Positions 1-11,349 of a stretch of DNA of 64,000 bases are shown here, piece by piece. The stretch spans positions 4,790-68,789 of the forward strand of contig CAJNOL010000080.1 in NCBI GenBank assembly GCA_905250125.1. The letters run 5' to 3'. Within the stretch, counting starts at the first letter, position 1. The number at the start of each line of letters is the position of its first letter. The position numbers and the translations under genes were made by a program. The stretch comes from Rotaria sordida (Eukaryota; Rotifera; Eurotatoria; Philodinida; Philodinidae). Under the pieces are notes generated by a model, which was not told where the DNA came from, made no database searches, and saw nothing but the letters and a program-made list of their open reading frames with translations.

Positions 1-304
1 ATAGGACTTGAGGGCCAAAGGGTACCCCCCAATAATAGGACTTGAGGACCTAAGGGTACCCCCAAAGTATAGGACTTGAGGATCCAAGAGCACCCCCAAT
101 AATAGGACTTAAGGACCTAAGGATACCTCCAAAGTATAGGACTTAAGGCCGCAAGGGTACCCCCAAAGTATAGGACTTGAGGACCTAATGGTACCCCCAA
201 TATAAGGACTTGAAGACCTAAGGGTACCCCCAAAGTATAGGACTTGAGGACCCAAGGGTATCCTTATAGTATACCACTTGAGGACCTAAAGTATCCCTAT
301 AGTA
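1..304. repeat. 34-bp satellite array, 8-9 copies
   Basis: The core ATAGGACTTGAGGACC followed by AAGGGTACCCCC recurs with starts near 1, 35, 69, 102, 136, 170, 203, 237 and 271, so the period is 33-34 bp. Copies differ by a few substitutions and the last two are degraded. The array is cut by the window edge, so its full length is unknown. No coding potential is seen. Confidence 0.95.
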
Positions 305-510
305 TTGCATGACACAAACACTTGAACTTTAAAGAAAAAGTTAAAGTTAAAGTGCCAAAATTTTTACTTTAATTAAAGTTTAAAGTTCTAAAATTTTTCA
401 CTTTAATTAAAGTTTAAAGTTTAAAGTGTTTCACTTTAACTTTAAACTTTAAAGTTTAAAGTGCAACTTTAACTTTAACTTTTAAAGTAAAGTTAAAGTG
501 CCACCCCTAG
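305..510. repeat. AT-rich AAAGTTTAAAGTT simple repeat
   Basis: Degenerate reiteration of ACTTTAA/TTAAAGT on both strands, giving short nested palindromes (TTTAAAGTTTAAA). It directly follows the 34-bp satellite. Nothing else is recognisable here. Confidence 0.85.
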
Positions 511-1350
511 CTTAAAACATTCGAAAACTCGGCAAATGATCATACTTCCAGTTATGACATAACTTTCTATTCGAAGACGATCGATTGAGAATGTAACGAA
601 AGTATATTTTGTAACAATCTCCAATAACGTATGAAAAGTTGATATTCAAGTCGACATGGAAACTTAGAAAAAAAAATGTATTGTCAATTTGCAATTTCAC
701 TCTTCCTTTTCAGTCCAACACGTGTAGAATAAAATAATCCAAATTTTATCAATTCTAATGTAGTACGAAGATATTTCGTGAACAAGTTATAAAAAGATTT
801 AATTTAAGTCATCAATATTCTTGACAGAAGCCGCCGATTTCAATTTGTTCTTTATTATAAACATTGAATAATTCCATCGTATCCTAGGAAATAGTTTGGA
901 CTTTCTGAGTAAAAAAATAATAAACATTTCTGTTACATGCTTTTTGTTGTCTTTCAATTCTTTTATGGTAAAAAAATTTTATGAAACTGTTTGACATGAT
1001 CGTCAGTTCATCACAATGTCCAACATAGGTCAAACTTTTGTGATTTGACTCGAGTTAGACAATGTCTTATCAAGTATTCATCATATGGCATTATTCACTT
1101 CGCTGCTGCATTGGATATGAATGCATTCAAAACATTTATGTACAAAACTTCAATCCTTGAAATCATGTCTCTGATTTTTTTAATCAGGAAAAATTAAAGA
1201 AATGATCAAGCGCTTTACAAACATAGGATTTGAACGACGAAAGATATTTTCAATCTCGATATTCTCTCTCATCTATTAATGTTTTTTGAATCTTTGATTG
1301 TCTTGTAAAAAAAACTAAGCTACTCAAAGAACGAAGTTCTTAAGCAAATT
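511..1350. other. Intergenic DNA before the FG-GAP gene
   Basis: No convincing ORF or RNA gene was found. It must hold the promoter and 5' leader of the gene starting at 1351, but no TATA or initiator element is clear enough to name. Confidence 0.5.
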
Positions 1351-3453
1351 ATGAATTTGAATTGTTTTATTTTTCTAGCTTACGTGTTCATAAATCCTTT
1401 TTCATCTTCGACAATCTCTGACATAGACGGCTCTCCAGCTTCTTTAGTGTATGGTCATTTCAACAGTGATAAATACATTGATTTGGCGATTCTCAACTAT
1501 GGAGGTCAAAGCATTGATATATTGGTTGGCAATGCGAACGGCAACTATCTGACGCCGACAACAGCTGATACCGGCTTAGGTCCAGTTTTTGTGACTTTAT
1601 GCACGTTGGGTGGTAACAAAACAAGATATCTTATCGTAGTTAATAAAGAAGATGGAACAATTAGCGTGCTGGAGATTAATGAAGATGGAACATTGGATTT
1701 TCAGATGTACTATGCAGTTGGTAATGAACCAATTTCTGCTTTGTGCGGAGATTTTGATAATAATTCAGTTATTGATGTGGCAGTGTTAAATAGGTTCGAC
1801 AGCAATGTGTTGATATTGCTTAATTTTCCAGATGACAATTATGAATATAGATATCAGTATGACGTTGGGACAGATCCAATCTCTATGATATCTGCTGATT
1901 TTAATAATGATTTGAAACTGGATCTGGTACTCGTCAATCAAGGTGGTAACAACATCGGTGTACTAATTGGTGATATAGATGGAAATTTTCAGACACCAGT
2001 GATGTATGATGTTGGAAAACAACCAACATTTGTGGTATTGGGAGACTTTAACAATGATACGAAACTGGACTTGGCAGTATCTAATAATGGAAGCACTTTC
2101 ATCAGTGTTTTGTTTGGTAATGAAAATGGAACATTCCAGACTCAAGTACCTTGTGAAGTTGGTAATGGTACAAATACTGTGGCAGTGGCGGATTTAAATA
2201 ACGATGGTATATTGGATTTGGTAGCAACTATTTCGGGTGAATCTAATGTTATCGTGCTATTCGGCAATCGTAATGGAAGTTTTCAAGGTGGAGTAAAGTA
2301 TCAAATCAGCACTAATTCGACTGCTATGATAGCTGCTGATTTCAACAATGATAGCAGACCAGATCTTGCATTAACGAATATGGATGACAACACAATCAGC
2401 ATACTAATAAATTATGGAAATGGAACATTTCAATCTCAAGTCAAGTATGCTACTAAAAAGAACCCAATATTTCTTATTTCGAGTACTTTAAACGAAGATA
2501 CAATTTCCGATCTGATAGTGGTTAACTACGGAGCAAACAGTCTTAGTTTGGTGATAGGTAATGGAGATGGAACCTTTCAAGCTCGAATACCATTTCAACT
2601 TTTCTACATAGCAACCAATATGGCAGCTGGCGATTTCAACAAGGACAACAGAACAGATCTAGTAGTGACTAACGAAGATGATGACAATATTAGTATATTA
2701 CTGACCACTAAGGACAATATCTTAGAAAATCGAGGTACATATCAAAGTGGAGCCTCACCAAAATTCGTGATTGTGAATGATTTCAACGGGGATGCTAAAT
2801 TAGATGTGGTAGTTGTCAATCAAAGAGACAACAATGTCAGCGTGTTACTCGGTAATGCTGACGGTACTTTTCAAAATCAAAGTTCCTTTGCCACTGGTAC
2901 ACGACCAATTTCTGTAGTATCAGGTGATTTTAACAAAGATAAAAAAGTGGATCTGGCAGTGACTAACTCAGGTAGTCAAAATATCAGTGTCCTATTAGGT
3001 AATGGAAACGGTACCTTTCAATCTCAACGATTCTATAAGACTGGAAAGAGTCCAAATTCTGTGGTAGTACTTGACTTAAACAGTGATCAAATTAGTGATC
3101 TAGCAGTGGCCAATCAGGGTGAAAATACAATCAGTGTTTTTATTGGCTATGGAAACGGAACCTTTCAGGATCAAAAAAAATTTAATGCAAGTCGCAACCC
3201 AAGCATTTTATTGTCCGGCGATTTCAATAATGATAAAATACTGGACATAGGAGCGATCAGTAATCGCTGGAGTTCACTTTCTATGTTGATCAGTAGTGGA
3301 AACCTCTCTTTTCCTTACCAGAAAACTATGAGTATTGTTACTTCTCCAACGGCTGCAATAACCTGTGATTTTAATAATGATGAAAAAATAGATATAGCAA
3401 TAACTGGCAAAAAGGAGAACACATTGAGTGTGTATCTATACCGAGACAATTAG
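1351..3453 (+). CDS. Secreted FG-GAP/VCBS-repeat protein, 700 aa, intronless
   Basis: The protein starts with a hydrophobic stretch of about 20 residues that fits a signal peptide (LNCFIFLAYVFINPF), then consists almost entirely of about 13 tandem repeats of roughly 49 residues. Each carries a DFNNDxKLDLAVxNxG core (for example near residues 193, 242, 340 and 535) and a second strand of the type NISVLLGNxNGTFQ. This is the FG-GAP/VCBS blade found in integrin alpha beta-propellers and bacterial surface proteins; the Asp/Asn-rich loop normally binds Ca2+. Two propellers of about seven blades would fit the repeat number. There is no transmembrane segment, so a secreted adhesion or binding role is inferred, without a known ligand. 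The gene has no introns, unlike the genes from 8 kb on, and is richer in GC than its flanks (one 60-base line at 2161 is 38% GC by hand count). Intronless bacterial-like FG-GAP genes are numerous in bdelloids, so horizontal origin is possible but unproven. The family call is firm; the function is not. Confidence 0.88.
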   Translation: MNLNCFIFLAYVFINPFSSSTISDIDGSPASLVYGHFNSDKYIDLAILNYGGQSIDILVGNANGNYLTPTTADTGLGPVFVTLCTLGGNKTRYLIVVNKEDGTISVLEINEDGTLDFQMYYAVGNEPISALCGDFDNNSVIDVAVLNRFDSNVLILLNFPDDNYEYRYQYDVGTDPISMISADFNNDLKLDLVLVNQGGNNIGVLIGDIDGNFQTPVMYDVGKQPTFVVLGDFNNDTKLDLAVSNNGSTFISVLFGNENGTFQTQVPCEVGNGTNTVAVADLNNDGILDLVATISGESNVIVLFGNRNGSFQGGVKYQISTNSTAMIAADFNNDSRPDLALTNMDDNTISILINYGNGTFQSQVKYATKKNPIFLISSTLNEDTISDLIVVNYGANSLSLVIGNGDGTFQARIPFQLFYIATNMAAGDFNKDNRTDLVVTNEDDDNISILLTTKDNILENRGTYQSGASPKFVIVNDFNGDAKLDVVVVNQRDNNVSVLLGNADGTFQNQSSFATGTRPISVVSGDFNKDKKVDLAVTNSGSQNISVLLGNGNGTFQSQRFYKTGKSPNSVVVLDLNSDQISDLAVANQGENTISVFIGYGNGTFQDQKKFNASRNPSILLSGDFNNDKILDIGAISNRWSSLSMLISSGNLSFPYQKTMSIVTSPTAAITCDFNNDEKIDIAITGKKENTLSVYLYRDN

Positions 3454-3564
3454 TTGCTCGCTCAATTCTCGATTTATTAAATATCAACTAACTATTAATG
3501 GTATCTTCAAGCTCTCTATGAACTATGATTATTTCATTGACAATTTTTAACTACAAATGTTTTT

Positions 3565-4325
3565 GGGTGAATCCGTGGGGTATCTACCACTTTTGGGAAG
3601 AAAGGTATTCTGTGCCAGTGTTCTGAAAGAAAGTTTTTTTTCTCGATTTTAATAGTCTAGTTAGACGTAACGTCGTCGAAAACGGTCTGAAGTAACAATT
3701 AAAACTATTCGAACATATAAAATGTGGAGACTCACATCATTTTTTAGGAACACTCTACACATATAAAGAGTATTCCATCACAACTGATGATAAATTGTTA
3801 ATCATATTTTTCATACTTTTTCTTGACATCGAGAGCCAAAATTCTTATCACATGTATCTAATCAAGATCTTTTATTTCTGAAAGTTTTAGCTCTATAACG
3901 AAAACTAGTAATGAAATATAAACAATTTTTGCACTGATTTTTGCAATAGTTTCATAGTAAAAATATATAAAAATTGGATACGAAAGTGATGTACTTTAGT
4001 CTTGTCGATGTATTTCACCACTAGTTTTGGCTAGAGAACTGAAAATGTCAGAAATAAAAGATCTTGATTAGATATATATGTGATAAAAATTTCAGCTCTA
4101 TATATGAATAAAAAGTATGAGAAATAGGATTAACAATTTATTATAGGATACTCTTTATGTGCGTGGAGTGTTCCTAAAAAACAGCTTGGATTTCCATACT
4201 TTTCATGGATAAAAAGATTTTAATTGTTACTTCAGTCCGTTTTCGACGATGTTACGTCTAACTAGCCTATTAAAATTAGAAAAAAAAATTTCTTTGAAAG
4301 TGGTAGAAACCCCACAAACTCACCC
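3565..4325. repeat. Long imperfect inverted repeat (foldback/MITE-like)
   Basis: The left arm (about 3565-3920) and right arm (about 4008-4325) are reverse complements with scattered mismatches. For example AATCAAGATCTTTTATTTCTG near 3860 pairs with CAGAAATAAAAGATCTTGATT near 4050, and the outer ends GGGTGAATCCGTGGGG and CCCCACAAACTCACCC pair. The central loop is about 90 bp. There is no ORF for a transposase. It lies 110 bp after the FG-GAP stop codon. Confidence 0.85.
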
Positions 4326-4608
4326 TTTTTTCATTCTTTACATAACTATTAGGAAGTCTAGCTTGTTGATCTTAATTTTATTCAAGAAATCTTCCTAAAC
4401 TATATATTTCTATTATGCTCTCTTCTTTTATCTAACAATATCGACGTATTCAATGGCACATGTTCATTGATTTTTATTTAATCATTTGCTTTTTTTTATT
4501 GTATTTTTCTTACTTAGAAGCAAAATAGAATACAAAAATAATCATATAGACACAATGAGTTGCAAAGGAAAAAACAAGTCGATTTTGTCTTCAAGTTTTA
4601 AGAAAGGA

Positions 4609-4669
4609 CGTGGGTGTGAGTTTTGGATATATTCGGAAGGCTTAATCACACCCACATCCAAACACACAC
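4609..4669. repeat. Telomere-like hairpin (GTGGGTGTG ... CACACCCAC)
   Basis: A 5' arm CGTGGGTGTGAG is followed after about 27 nt by CACACCCACATCCAAACACA. First member of the dispersed family described in the findings. Confidence 0.8.
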
Positions 4670-5230
4670 TTAAATTCAACTTATACGAATCAAATATCTG
4701 TCGTCTTTGTCTTCACTTGCACTTTTATAGGTCTCAAATTCAATGAAAATCAACAATTTTCTAGAATAATTTGCCTCTCCAAATGTATTACGTATATATT
4801 CCTTCGGGACAAACCTTTCTTGTGTCGCGATCTCGAATATTTCATACAGAAAATTTTCAAAAAAATCTCAGTTGTGCCGTGGGATGGAACAAAAAGAATT
4901 TGTCAAGATTTGGGGCGTGTTCCACTGGACTCTGAATTACGACATGTAACATTAGGTGTGAGATATTGTCATCGAGGTCTACTAAACCTATTTTTAACAA
5001 CCTCAAAATGATCTAAATTTAAAGCACATGGAATTTTATGGTGATCAGAAAAATTTATGAGCTATCGTAATCAGTCAATTAATGTTATCACTTACATATA
5101 TTTCATTTACATACTTCTACATTTATAATCAGTATTCCAATTATTCGAACTTTTCGTTAAGTGATTTATTGATATTTAAATTCTTTGAATGAATATTAAA
5201 GTACATCATGGAATTGATTAGAGCGTTGAA

Positions 5231-5285
5231 TGGGTGTTGGTGTAGGTGTCACTGTTCCCTTTTCTCATACCCACACTCCACATCC
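5231..5285. repeat. Telomere-like hairpin
   Basis: TGGGTGTTGGTGTAGGTGT then, after a short pyrimidine-rich loop, CATACCCACACTCCACATCC. Arms are imperfect but clearly complementary. Confidence 0.75.
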
Positions 5286-5854
5286 TGATATTGTAAATTT
5301 TCAATTTCATAATTTTATTCTAAAACTGGGTTGTAACATAGTTTTGAACGCTGACGTTGCTTTGGTTCAGGTGCCGAGTATAATCTTATACTCGAAGTCG
5401 ATCCAACAACTGATTTGATCACGACGGTTCAAAATATTTCAAATTTTTCAAAAGCGAAAATTGATGTGATAATGATGGAATACTTTATTGTACTTGAAAG
5501 CACACCACAGAAGTGCAAAGTGATGTCATTTCCGTAAAAGAACTCGTTTTCAGCGAAAATTTAATCTACTAATAGTTACGATGCCAAATTAAAAGTGTAT
5601 TTAAGCGAAACTAATCAAATTTTAGAAACAAAAAGACACCGAGAGAGTCCTGAATCGCTTACTTTTCGGTGGAATTCGATGTTTTCTTTTGTTTTTATTA
5701 TTGGTTTTTATGGAAAAAACTGAACAGTTTCGTATGAAATAAAAGTTCAAAAATCATACTAGCACTGTGAAAGTATTTGCTTTATGTCAATTAGCTTCGG
5801 TTAGGTAGCAGTTTTGGATTGAAATAAAACAAATCTCGGTAAACGACCTGTTGG

Positions 5855-5924
5855 GTACATGTGCAGAATAAGCACACCATCAATATATATATTTATTGAT
5901 GGTATGCTTACTCTGCGCACGTAC
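5855..5924. repeat. 31-bp-arm palindrome with 8-bp loop
   Basis: The arms 5855-5885 and 5894-5924 pair with three mismatches around the loop TATATATT; each arm contains ACCATCAATA or its complement next to the loop. It could be a very small foldback element. No flanking gene explains it as a terminator. Confidence 0.85.
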
Positions 5925-6570
5925 CGATTATTCGAGGTGTTGAAGATCCACGACGTTTATAGTAATTCGATGAATCATCTTCACCACTCGTATCTAAAAG
6001 AGGTTTTTTCAGAAGTGTTTTTTTCATTTATAAATAAATACTACATATCTGAGCAAGAAGAAAATCCAAGACGGGTGAATGAATAAAAAGAAATTCATTT
6101 CTATAGAACAAAAAACACAGAAATTTATTGATATCGAATAGTATTAAGCGTGGCTTTCTTTCGATGCATGTAGGATAGAAAGTAGGTAAAAAACTAATCA
6201 TAGTTGTGTGATAATGTATACCGTGAATCTCTCTCTCTTTCATTCTATGTTTTTTGTATATATATAGAGACAGAAAGTGTACATTTGCCGAGATTTCGGT
6301 TTATATATACTAAATTCAACACTAAGAATAAAGAACAGAATTTAAAGAAGAAATAAAATCACCAGATAACCTTATCAAATAATGGTCATCTCTGGATATC
6401 ATAATGAAAACATATTATATTCGATAAAAAGTTTATTCAAATCCAATGACATTAGGATTTGATATATTTAAACAATAATCATAAGCTGATTTCACTATCA
6501 CAATGTTGATGCTTCTCATCGTATGAGATTTTCAAACAGCTATTTTGAATATTCTCTTGTCAAAAATAAT

Positions 6571-7278
6571 TATTGTCCATTTCAAAATATAATGTCCTCC
6601 ACTGTTTTGTGAATAATTCGAGAACACCAACAGCTAGAGATCTGCAATTTTCACCAATCAAAAGAGGAGATCGGGGGACGTCTTTTTCTCCAGTAATGTA
6701 TAAGAGGAAATTCTTTTAAAACTAATTATTTTCGAAAAACATTTAAAAGAAGACATGAAAATAACCTGCCATCTCGATGAAATTTTGATTTTGACCTTTG
6801 AGTTAGATAGAGGGACTTCAAATCTGTAGTTCAAGATATAATGGGTTTCCTTACTTGTTATTACATTTCCATCGAGATGTCAAGTTATTATGACAAAAAG
6901 TGAGAAAACTTAGTAAAAAATTAGCAAAAATCCCTATTATTTGCGCATGTAAACACATGATTTAATTTGCTCAACATTCGAATCTAATACGAGAACCAAT
7001 TTGCATTGTATCTTGAACTTGAGATTTGAGGTTCCTCTATCTCAATTAAAGGTCGAAATCAAAATTTCATCTAGATGGCAGGTCATTTTTATGTCTTCTT
7101 TTAACTGTTTTTCGAAAACAATTAGTTTTAAAAGGATTTTCTCCTATATATTATTGGAGAAAAAAGATGTCCTCCGGTCTCCTTTTTCGATTAGTGAAAA
7201 TTGCAGGTCTCTAGCTGTTGGTGTTCTCGAATTCTTCAAAAAATAGTGGAGGACATTACATTTTGAAATGGACAATAT
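6571..7278. repeat. Long imperfect inverted repeat (foldback/MITE-like)
   Basis: The left arm (about 6571-6842) and right arm (about 7004-7278) are reverse complements. The ends TATTGTCCATTTCAAAAT and ATTTTGAAATGGACAATA pair, as do the inner CAAATCTGTAGTTCAAGATA and TATCTTGAACTTGAGATTTG. The spacer of about 160 bp holds a further partial copy of an arm segment (CCATCGAGATGTCAAGTTAT), suggesting nested insertion or slippage. The sequence differs from the 3565-4325 element, so it is another family. No transposase. Confidence 0.85.
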
Positions 7279-8047
7279 AGTTAGATTTTCCTATAGAATT
7301 AATATTATGCGAAAAAAAACAGAAACAAAAAGTGAGTGCAGCGCAAAAACGAGAAAGTGACACGTAGTAAACAGAAATGAAAACTGCTCTATAATTCATG
7401 TTTTTATGATAATATATCATTATAAGCACTAGAACGATACTGTTTTTATTTTGTTTGAGCTCTTATTATTTAATACAGATAGATCTCATTTTTGACAAAC
7501 TTTTATTTGATATAAAATTTATTGTTGATAATGCATAAGCTTCGAAAGATTAAACAAGTCATTCAATGTCATTTGTCGAATGGTTATTGTTTTCATTATA
7601 CGAAAAGAAATTAAAGTTTTATTAATCAATCATATATACATGGTCAAGTATGTATCAATCTGTAAGAAGTGATGAATATTCGGAAAAAAAACATTATGAA
7701 CTGAAAGAAACACAGCTAAAGACCTCAATACGACTAGTCTCACGAATATAGTATTTTCAAATCGTATAATTCATCTTTATACGAATTAGCATGAACAATA
7801 CATATCCGATTACTAATGATATAGTCTCGTAAAACGAAAAAAAACAAAACAACAAAAATAATATTTTTATAGTAATAATCATATGATTAGTTTTTCTTTT
7901 TTTTTTTCTTAAAAACAAAATGATAAAGTGATTATTTTACTTATGTCAATATTGTTAGATAGAATAAAATGACACACAAGAACAAAACAGTGTAAAACAG
8001 TTTTAGTTTTTTTTGTCTTTTTTCTTTTCTTAATACGAGATATAGTT
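7279..8047. other. Intergenic, AT-rich
   Basis: Lies between the foldback element and the 3' end of the LPMO gene. No supported gene. It must contain the LPMO polyadenylation region on the minus strand. Confidence 0.5.
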
Positions 8048-9473
8048 TTAAATTTGAACACAAGCACATAATGTTGGTGGACAATGTACAGCACATAAAT
8101 GCAAACACCAATGTTCGATACCAACTATTGGTTTAAGAACTTCATTAGTTGGATAACAACGACGTGTTTTATTATTTTTATTTATTTGATTAAGAAATTC
8201 TTTGGAGGGATGAAGTGGAAATATAACATTCATTTTTGTTGTTGTTGTTGTCGTCGTTGTCGTCGTCGTCGTTGTCGATTCAGTGGTGGTTATGGTTGGA
8301 TAGGCAAATATAGGCAAATGTTCGATATTCAAAGGAAAAACAAATGAATCAAAATATGGAAAAACAATTAATGGTTCATGTGTTGTAGTAGTTATTGTTG
8401 ATGAAGATAATAATAAATTATTATCCGTAGGAGCAATACTAATATCAGCACAACTGAACAGCAACAATAAAAAATAAAAAATAAAAAATAAACTCAATTT
8501 TGAAATAAACATAGAAGACACAAAAAAAAATAATAATAATTACTTGTAAAATTCTTCTTGATGACCACAACCAAGACATGATTTTCCTGTCTCAATATCC
8601 ATACCCCAACTATTTCCAGCATGATAACGCCATTGTAATACACAGTGTGAACATGACAAACCATCAGGTAAATGAGCTCTATGAAATTAAAGTCAATAAG
8701 AAAAAAAAGATCAATTATAAATATAACTTGTACCTTAAAAAAATTGAATCTATTCCTTCATTAACTGGATATTGTGTACCAAAACCTTCTATATGAAGTA
8801 GATTTCTATCTAAACATTCTTGTGTTACTTCACTATTTAGATCTAATGAAGGACATAAACGAAGTTCCATAAATCCTACATGATTTGCTGTTAACTATAA
8901 AACAAAAATCAATTTAAAATATTTATAAGATGAATTCATTTTTCTTAAAAAAAAAAGACTTATATTCTATCTTACCAAGATTTTTACATCAATTAAAGAA
9001 CCTGATATATAATTTCGAACAATAGTATTCGTTGCATATTTACCACCTAGTTCATGATCTCGTGAACCCGAATAAGAATCACCACAAACACCACATTTAC
9101 CATCTAATTAATAATTTATCAAAATTTGACATATATATGATTACAAATAACTTACCATTTGCTTTTTGAATACTTAAACCACCACAATTTAATCCAACAT
9201 CATCATAATTAGCAGGAATATTAAAACCTAGAATTAAAATTAACAATGAAAAAAAAAAAAGAAAAATTTATAAAGAAATTCTTACCAAAGCGCCATGCAG
9301 CATTTCGAGCAGGTGGATCTTCCATTCGTCCATGTCCAAGTATTTGTTGAAGATAGATAATTAGAATAAAACAAATTAATATTTCTCTATTCAAGCAAAA
9401 CAAAAAAGAAAAATTAATTTTCTTTTTTAAAAAGAAAAGAACAAAAAGGTTGCAAATCATCTTACTTTCGCAT
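8048..9473 (-). CDS. AA15-type lytic polysaccharide monooxygenase, 7 exons, 336 aa
   Basis: Exons, minus strand: 9473-9466, 9386-9286, 9227-9156, 9103-8976, 8894-8734, 8678-8544, 8453-8048; all introns are GT-AG and the total is 1011 nt. Residues 1-20 (MRKEILICFILIIYLQQILG) form a signal peptide that ends exactly before HGRMEDPPARNAAWRFG, so mature His1 of the copper histidine brace is exposed. The second brace His is His108 in TANHVGFMELRLC, and the axial aromatic is Tyr201 in EFYNCADI, spacing that fits AA15 enzymes. Cys pairs (KCGVCGD, SCSHCVLQW, SCLGCGH) are typical. AA15 LPMOs oxidatively cut chitin or cellulose outside the cell. After the catalytic domain come a Thr-rich linker (about residues 245-275) and a Cys-rich tail of about 50 residues with six Cys, possibly a carbohydrate-binding knot, which I do not recognise. 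The 8-nt first coding exon is unusual: reading straight through it would give a start without a proper signal peptide. Confidence 0.93.
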
Positions 9474-11349
9474 GATTTTTTTTTCAAGCGCCTAGTATCT
9501 CTTGAATATAGACATAAGAAAAGACTCTTTTACATAGTACATATTTTTTGTTTGTTGCCTTTTATGTCTCGACACACAAAATAAATTCTGTCTATGTTGT
9601 CTATCTAATTGAAACAATAATCGATATCAAGGTCCGACGTTTTCTTTATACTTGGTTTCAACTTTCATCTAACAACTGATGAGTGTATCTTCTTTCTCTC
9701 TCTCTCGTACTAAATGATTGTTGATTGAAGGACAGTTTACAGTTGATCTTAAGAGATGACGATCTGTTTGATATGAATACATATGTCGGGTAGAGAAGAA
9801 AAAAAAACGAGACATAGAAATACAAGAGTAAGCTAACGAAAAAAGAGAATAAGTTCAATATTAAATCCGAACAGTTGCTTTTGTTGTCTTTGGTCAACAA
9901 TAGAAAAAAAAGTAATGTTGATCCCTTTCGTCTTCTTCTTTTTCTCTTCTTAATTATGCGTAAAGTGAATAATACCGTCAAACATATAAACAATAAAGTG
10001 GAATTATTCGTTAGTAAATGAGGCATCTTGTTGCTTTTTCAAAAAGGTCATTTATTTTTACTGTTAATTATTTCAAAATTCAACCTTTCTTTTTATTTTT
10101 TGTCGAAGTAATGAAATAACCAAATAAATTTATTATACAGATGATATTATCATGACATATAGAATGGACGGATTGTTTTAGAACGTTCGAAAGCTTTCGT
10201 TGATATATGTTTATGAATGTTCTTAATTTTTTTGATATCAAGTTAAGAAAAACAACGAGCGAATAGTAACGAAACAAGAAAAAAAAAATCTATAGTCTGC
10301 AAGAGATTTTTCATCTTACATATTTTGTATTAGTATAATAAGGCTAAAGAATACATTTGAGTTCCACATTTCAACCCCAAAGGGACTACACTAACAAGTT
10401 TTTTTTTTCTAAAATAAACATTCATTTTGTATTAATACTCATACATAAAACAAGGAAATCCTAATGATCAAGAAAAGACAGTGAAGATCGTATGACACAA
10501 GATAATTAAATTATTTTATAAATCTTGTGAAAAAAATCGTATTAAAAGAATTCATATGTATATTTGATATCCGATTATTACATTTATTTTAAAGTCACGA
10601 CATAGGAGAATTTTCGAAACTAATGGATTTTATTTTCTTTCTAATTTCAAATAATCTCTTTTTGTCATCATATGTAGAGAGCAGCGGATCCACAAAAACG
10701 TGTAACCGGGCCTAACAAAAACTAAAAGATTGGACTCGAACCCACAGCTTCCTAATCATATGACTTCATTCAATTAAATATCTAATAGACAGAATCTTTC
10801 TTTTTGTTCTTATAAAAAACGAGATTTTAAAGGATGCATCTATTCTGCTTTACATAAGTCAAATAGAGAACTTAGTAAATATATTTTGTTTGTTTTTTTT
10901 CCTGTTAACAACCAGCAAATACGTTAGAAGACAAAGGAAAGAAATGTATGGATCATCATACAAAAAAAAAAAAAGAATGTCTAGCTCTAAAAAGAAAAAA
11001 AAACATAGTGATGTTATTACGAAGAAACATGTCTTTAACAAGACCGAAAAAAAGAACATTGAAATTATTTCATCAGTATATATAAGTGTAATAAACGAGA
11101 CAAAAATTTAGGATAATGCGCAATCACGAACAAAAGTACAGAGATCGAGTGACAAACAAACAAAAAAAAGAAGTATGTCAAAGAAATTTGTTTTTTTTTT
11201 TTGTTTTTTTGTTTTTCGATTATTAATTTTTACAGACAATAATGATGATAACAACTATTTATAAAGATTAAATAATAAGAATGAGAGCGAAAGAAAAAAA
11301 ATGAAATGCAAGAAATGTTTTGTATTATTTGATATAATCATCACTTGTT
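9474..11349. other. Intergenic between LPMO and tau-like genes
   Basis: AT-rich with homopolymer runs. No supported protein gene; the longer ORFs are runs of Lys/Phe/Leu from poly-A and poly-T. The promoter of the minus-strand LPMO gene should lie just above 9473. A tRNA-like remnant lies at about 10690-10790 (separate entry). Confidence 0.5.
10690..10790 (-). other. tRNA-like or tRNA-derived SINE remnant
   Basis: On the minus strand GTGGGTTCGAGTCC matches an RNA polymerase III B box / T-arm (GGTTCGANTCC). Upstream lies CATATGATTAGGAAGC, loosely like an anticodon arm, but I cannot fold a normal acceptor stem or find a clean A box. It is therefore a degraded tRNA or a SINE head rather than a working tRNA. 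Confidence 0.3.

Larger units (their letters stand above)
4326..6570. other. Intergenic, non-coding
   Basis: Apart from two telomere-like hairpins and a short perfect-looking palindrome (listed separately), I see no gene. The ORFs here are short, low in composition bias and lack homology that I recognise. Confidence 0.5.

Noticed and set aside
1..304. CRISPR array or telomere at the window start
   Set aside because: Units are contiguous without spacers, and the 34-bp unit is not a telomere repeat; it is a plain satellite.
8099..8347. Cys/Arg-rich plus-strand frame
   Set aside because: Antisense of the Thr-rich linker of the LPMO.
9658..10026. 122-codon minus-strand frame upstream of the LPMO gene
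   Set aside because: Leu/Phe/Lys/Arg runs from pyrimidine-rich DNA; no splice link to the LPMO and no domain.
10690..10790. Working tRNA gene
   Set aside because: Only the T-arm/B-box is convincing; acceptor stem, D-arm and A box cannot be formed. Kept only as a low-confidence relic.
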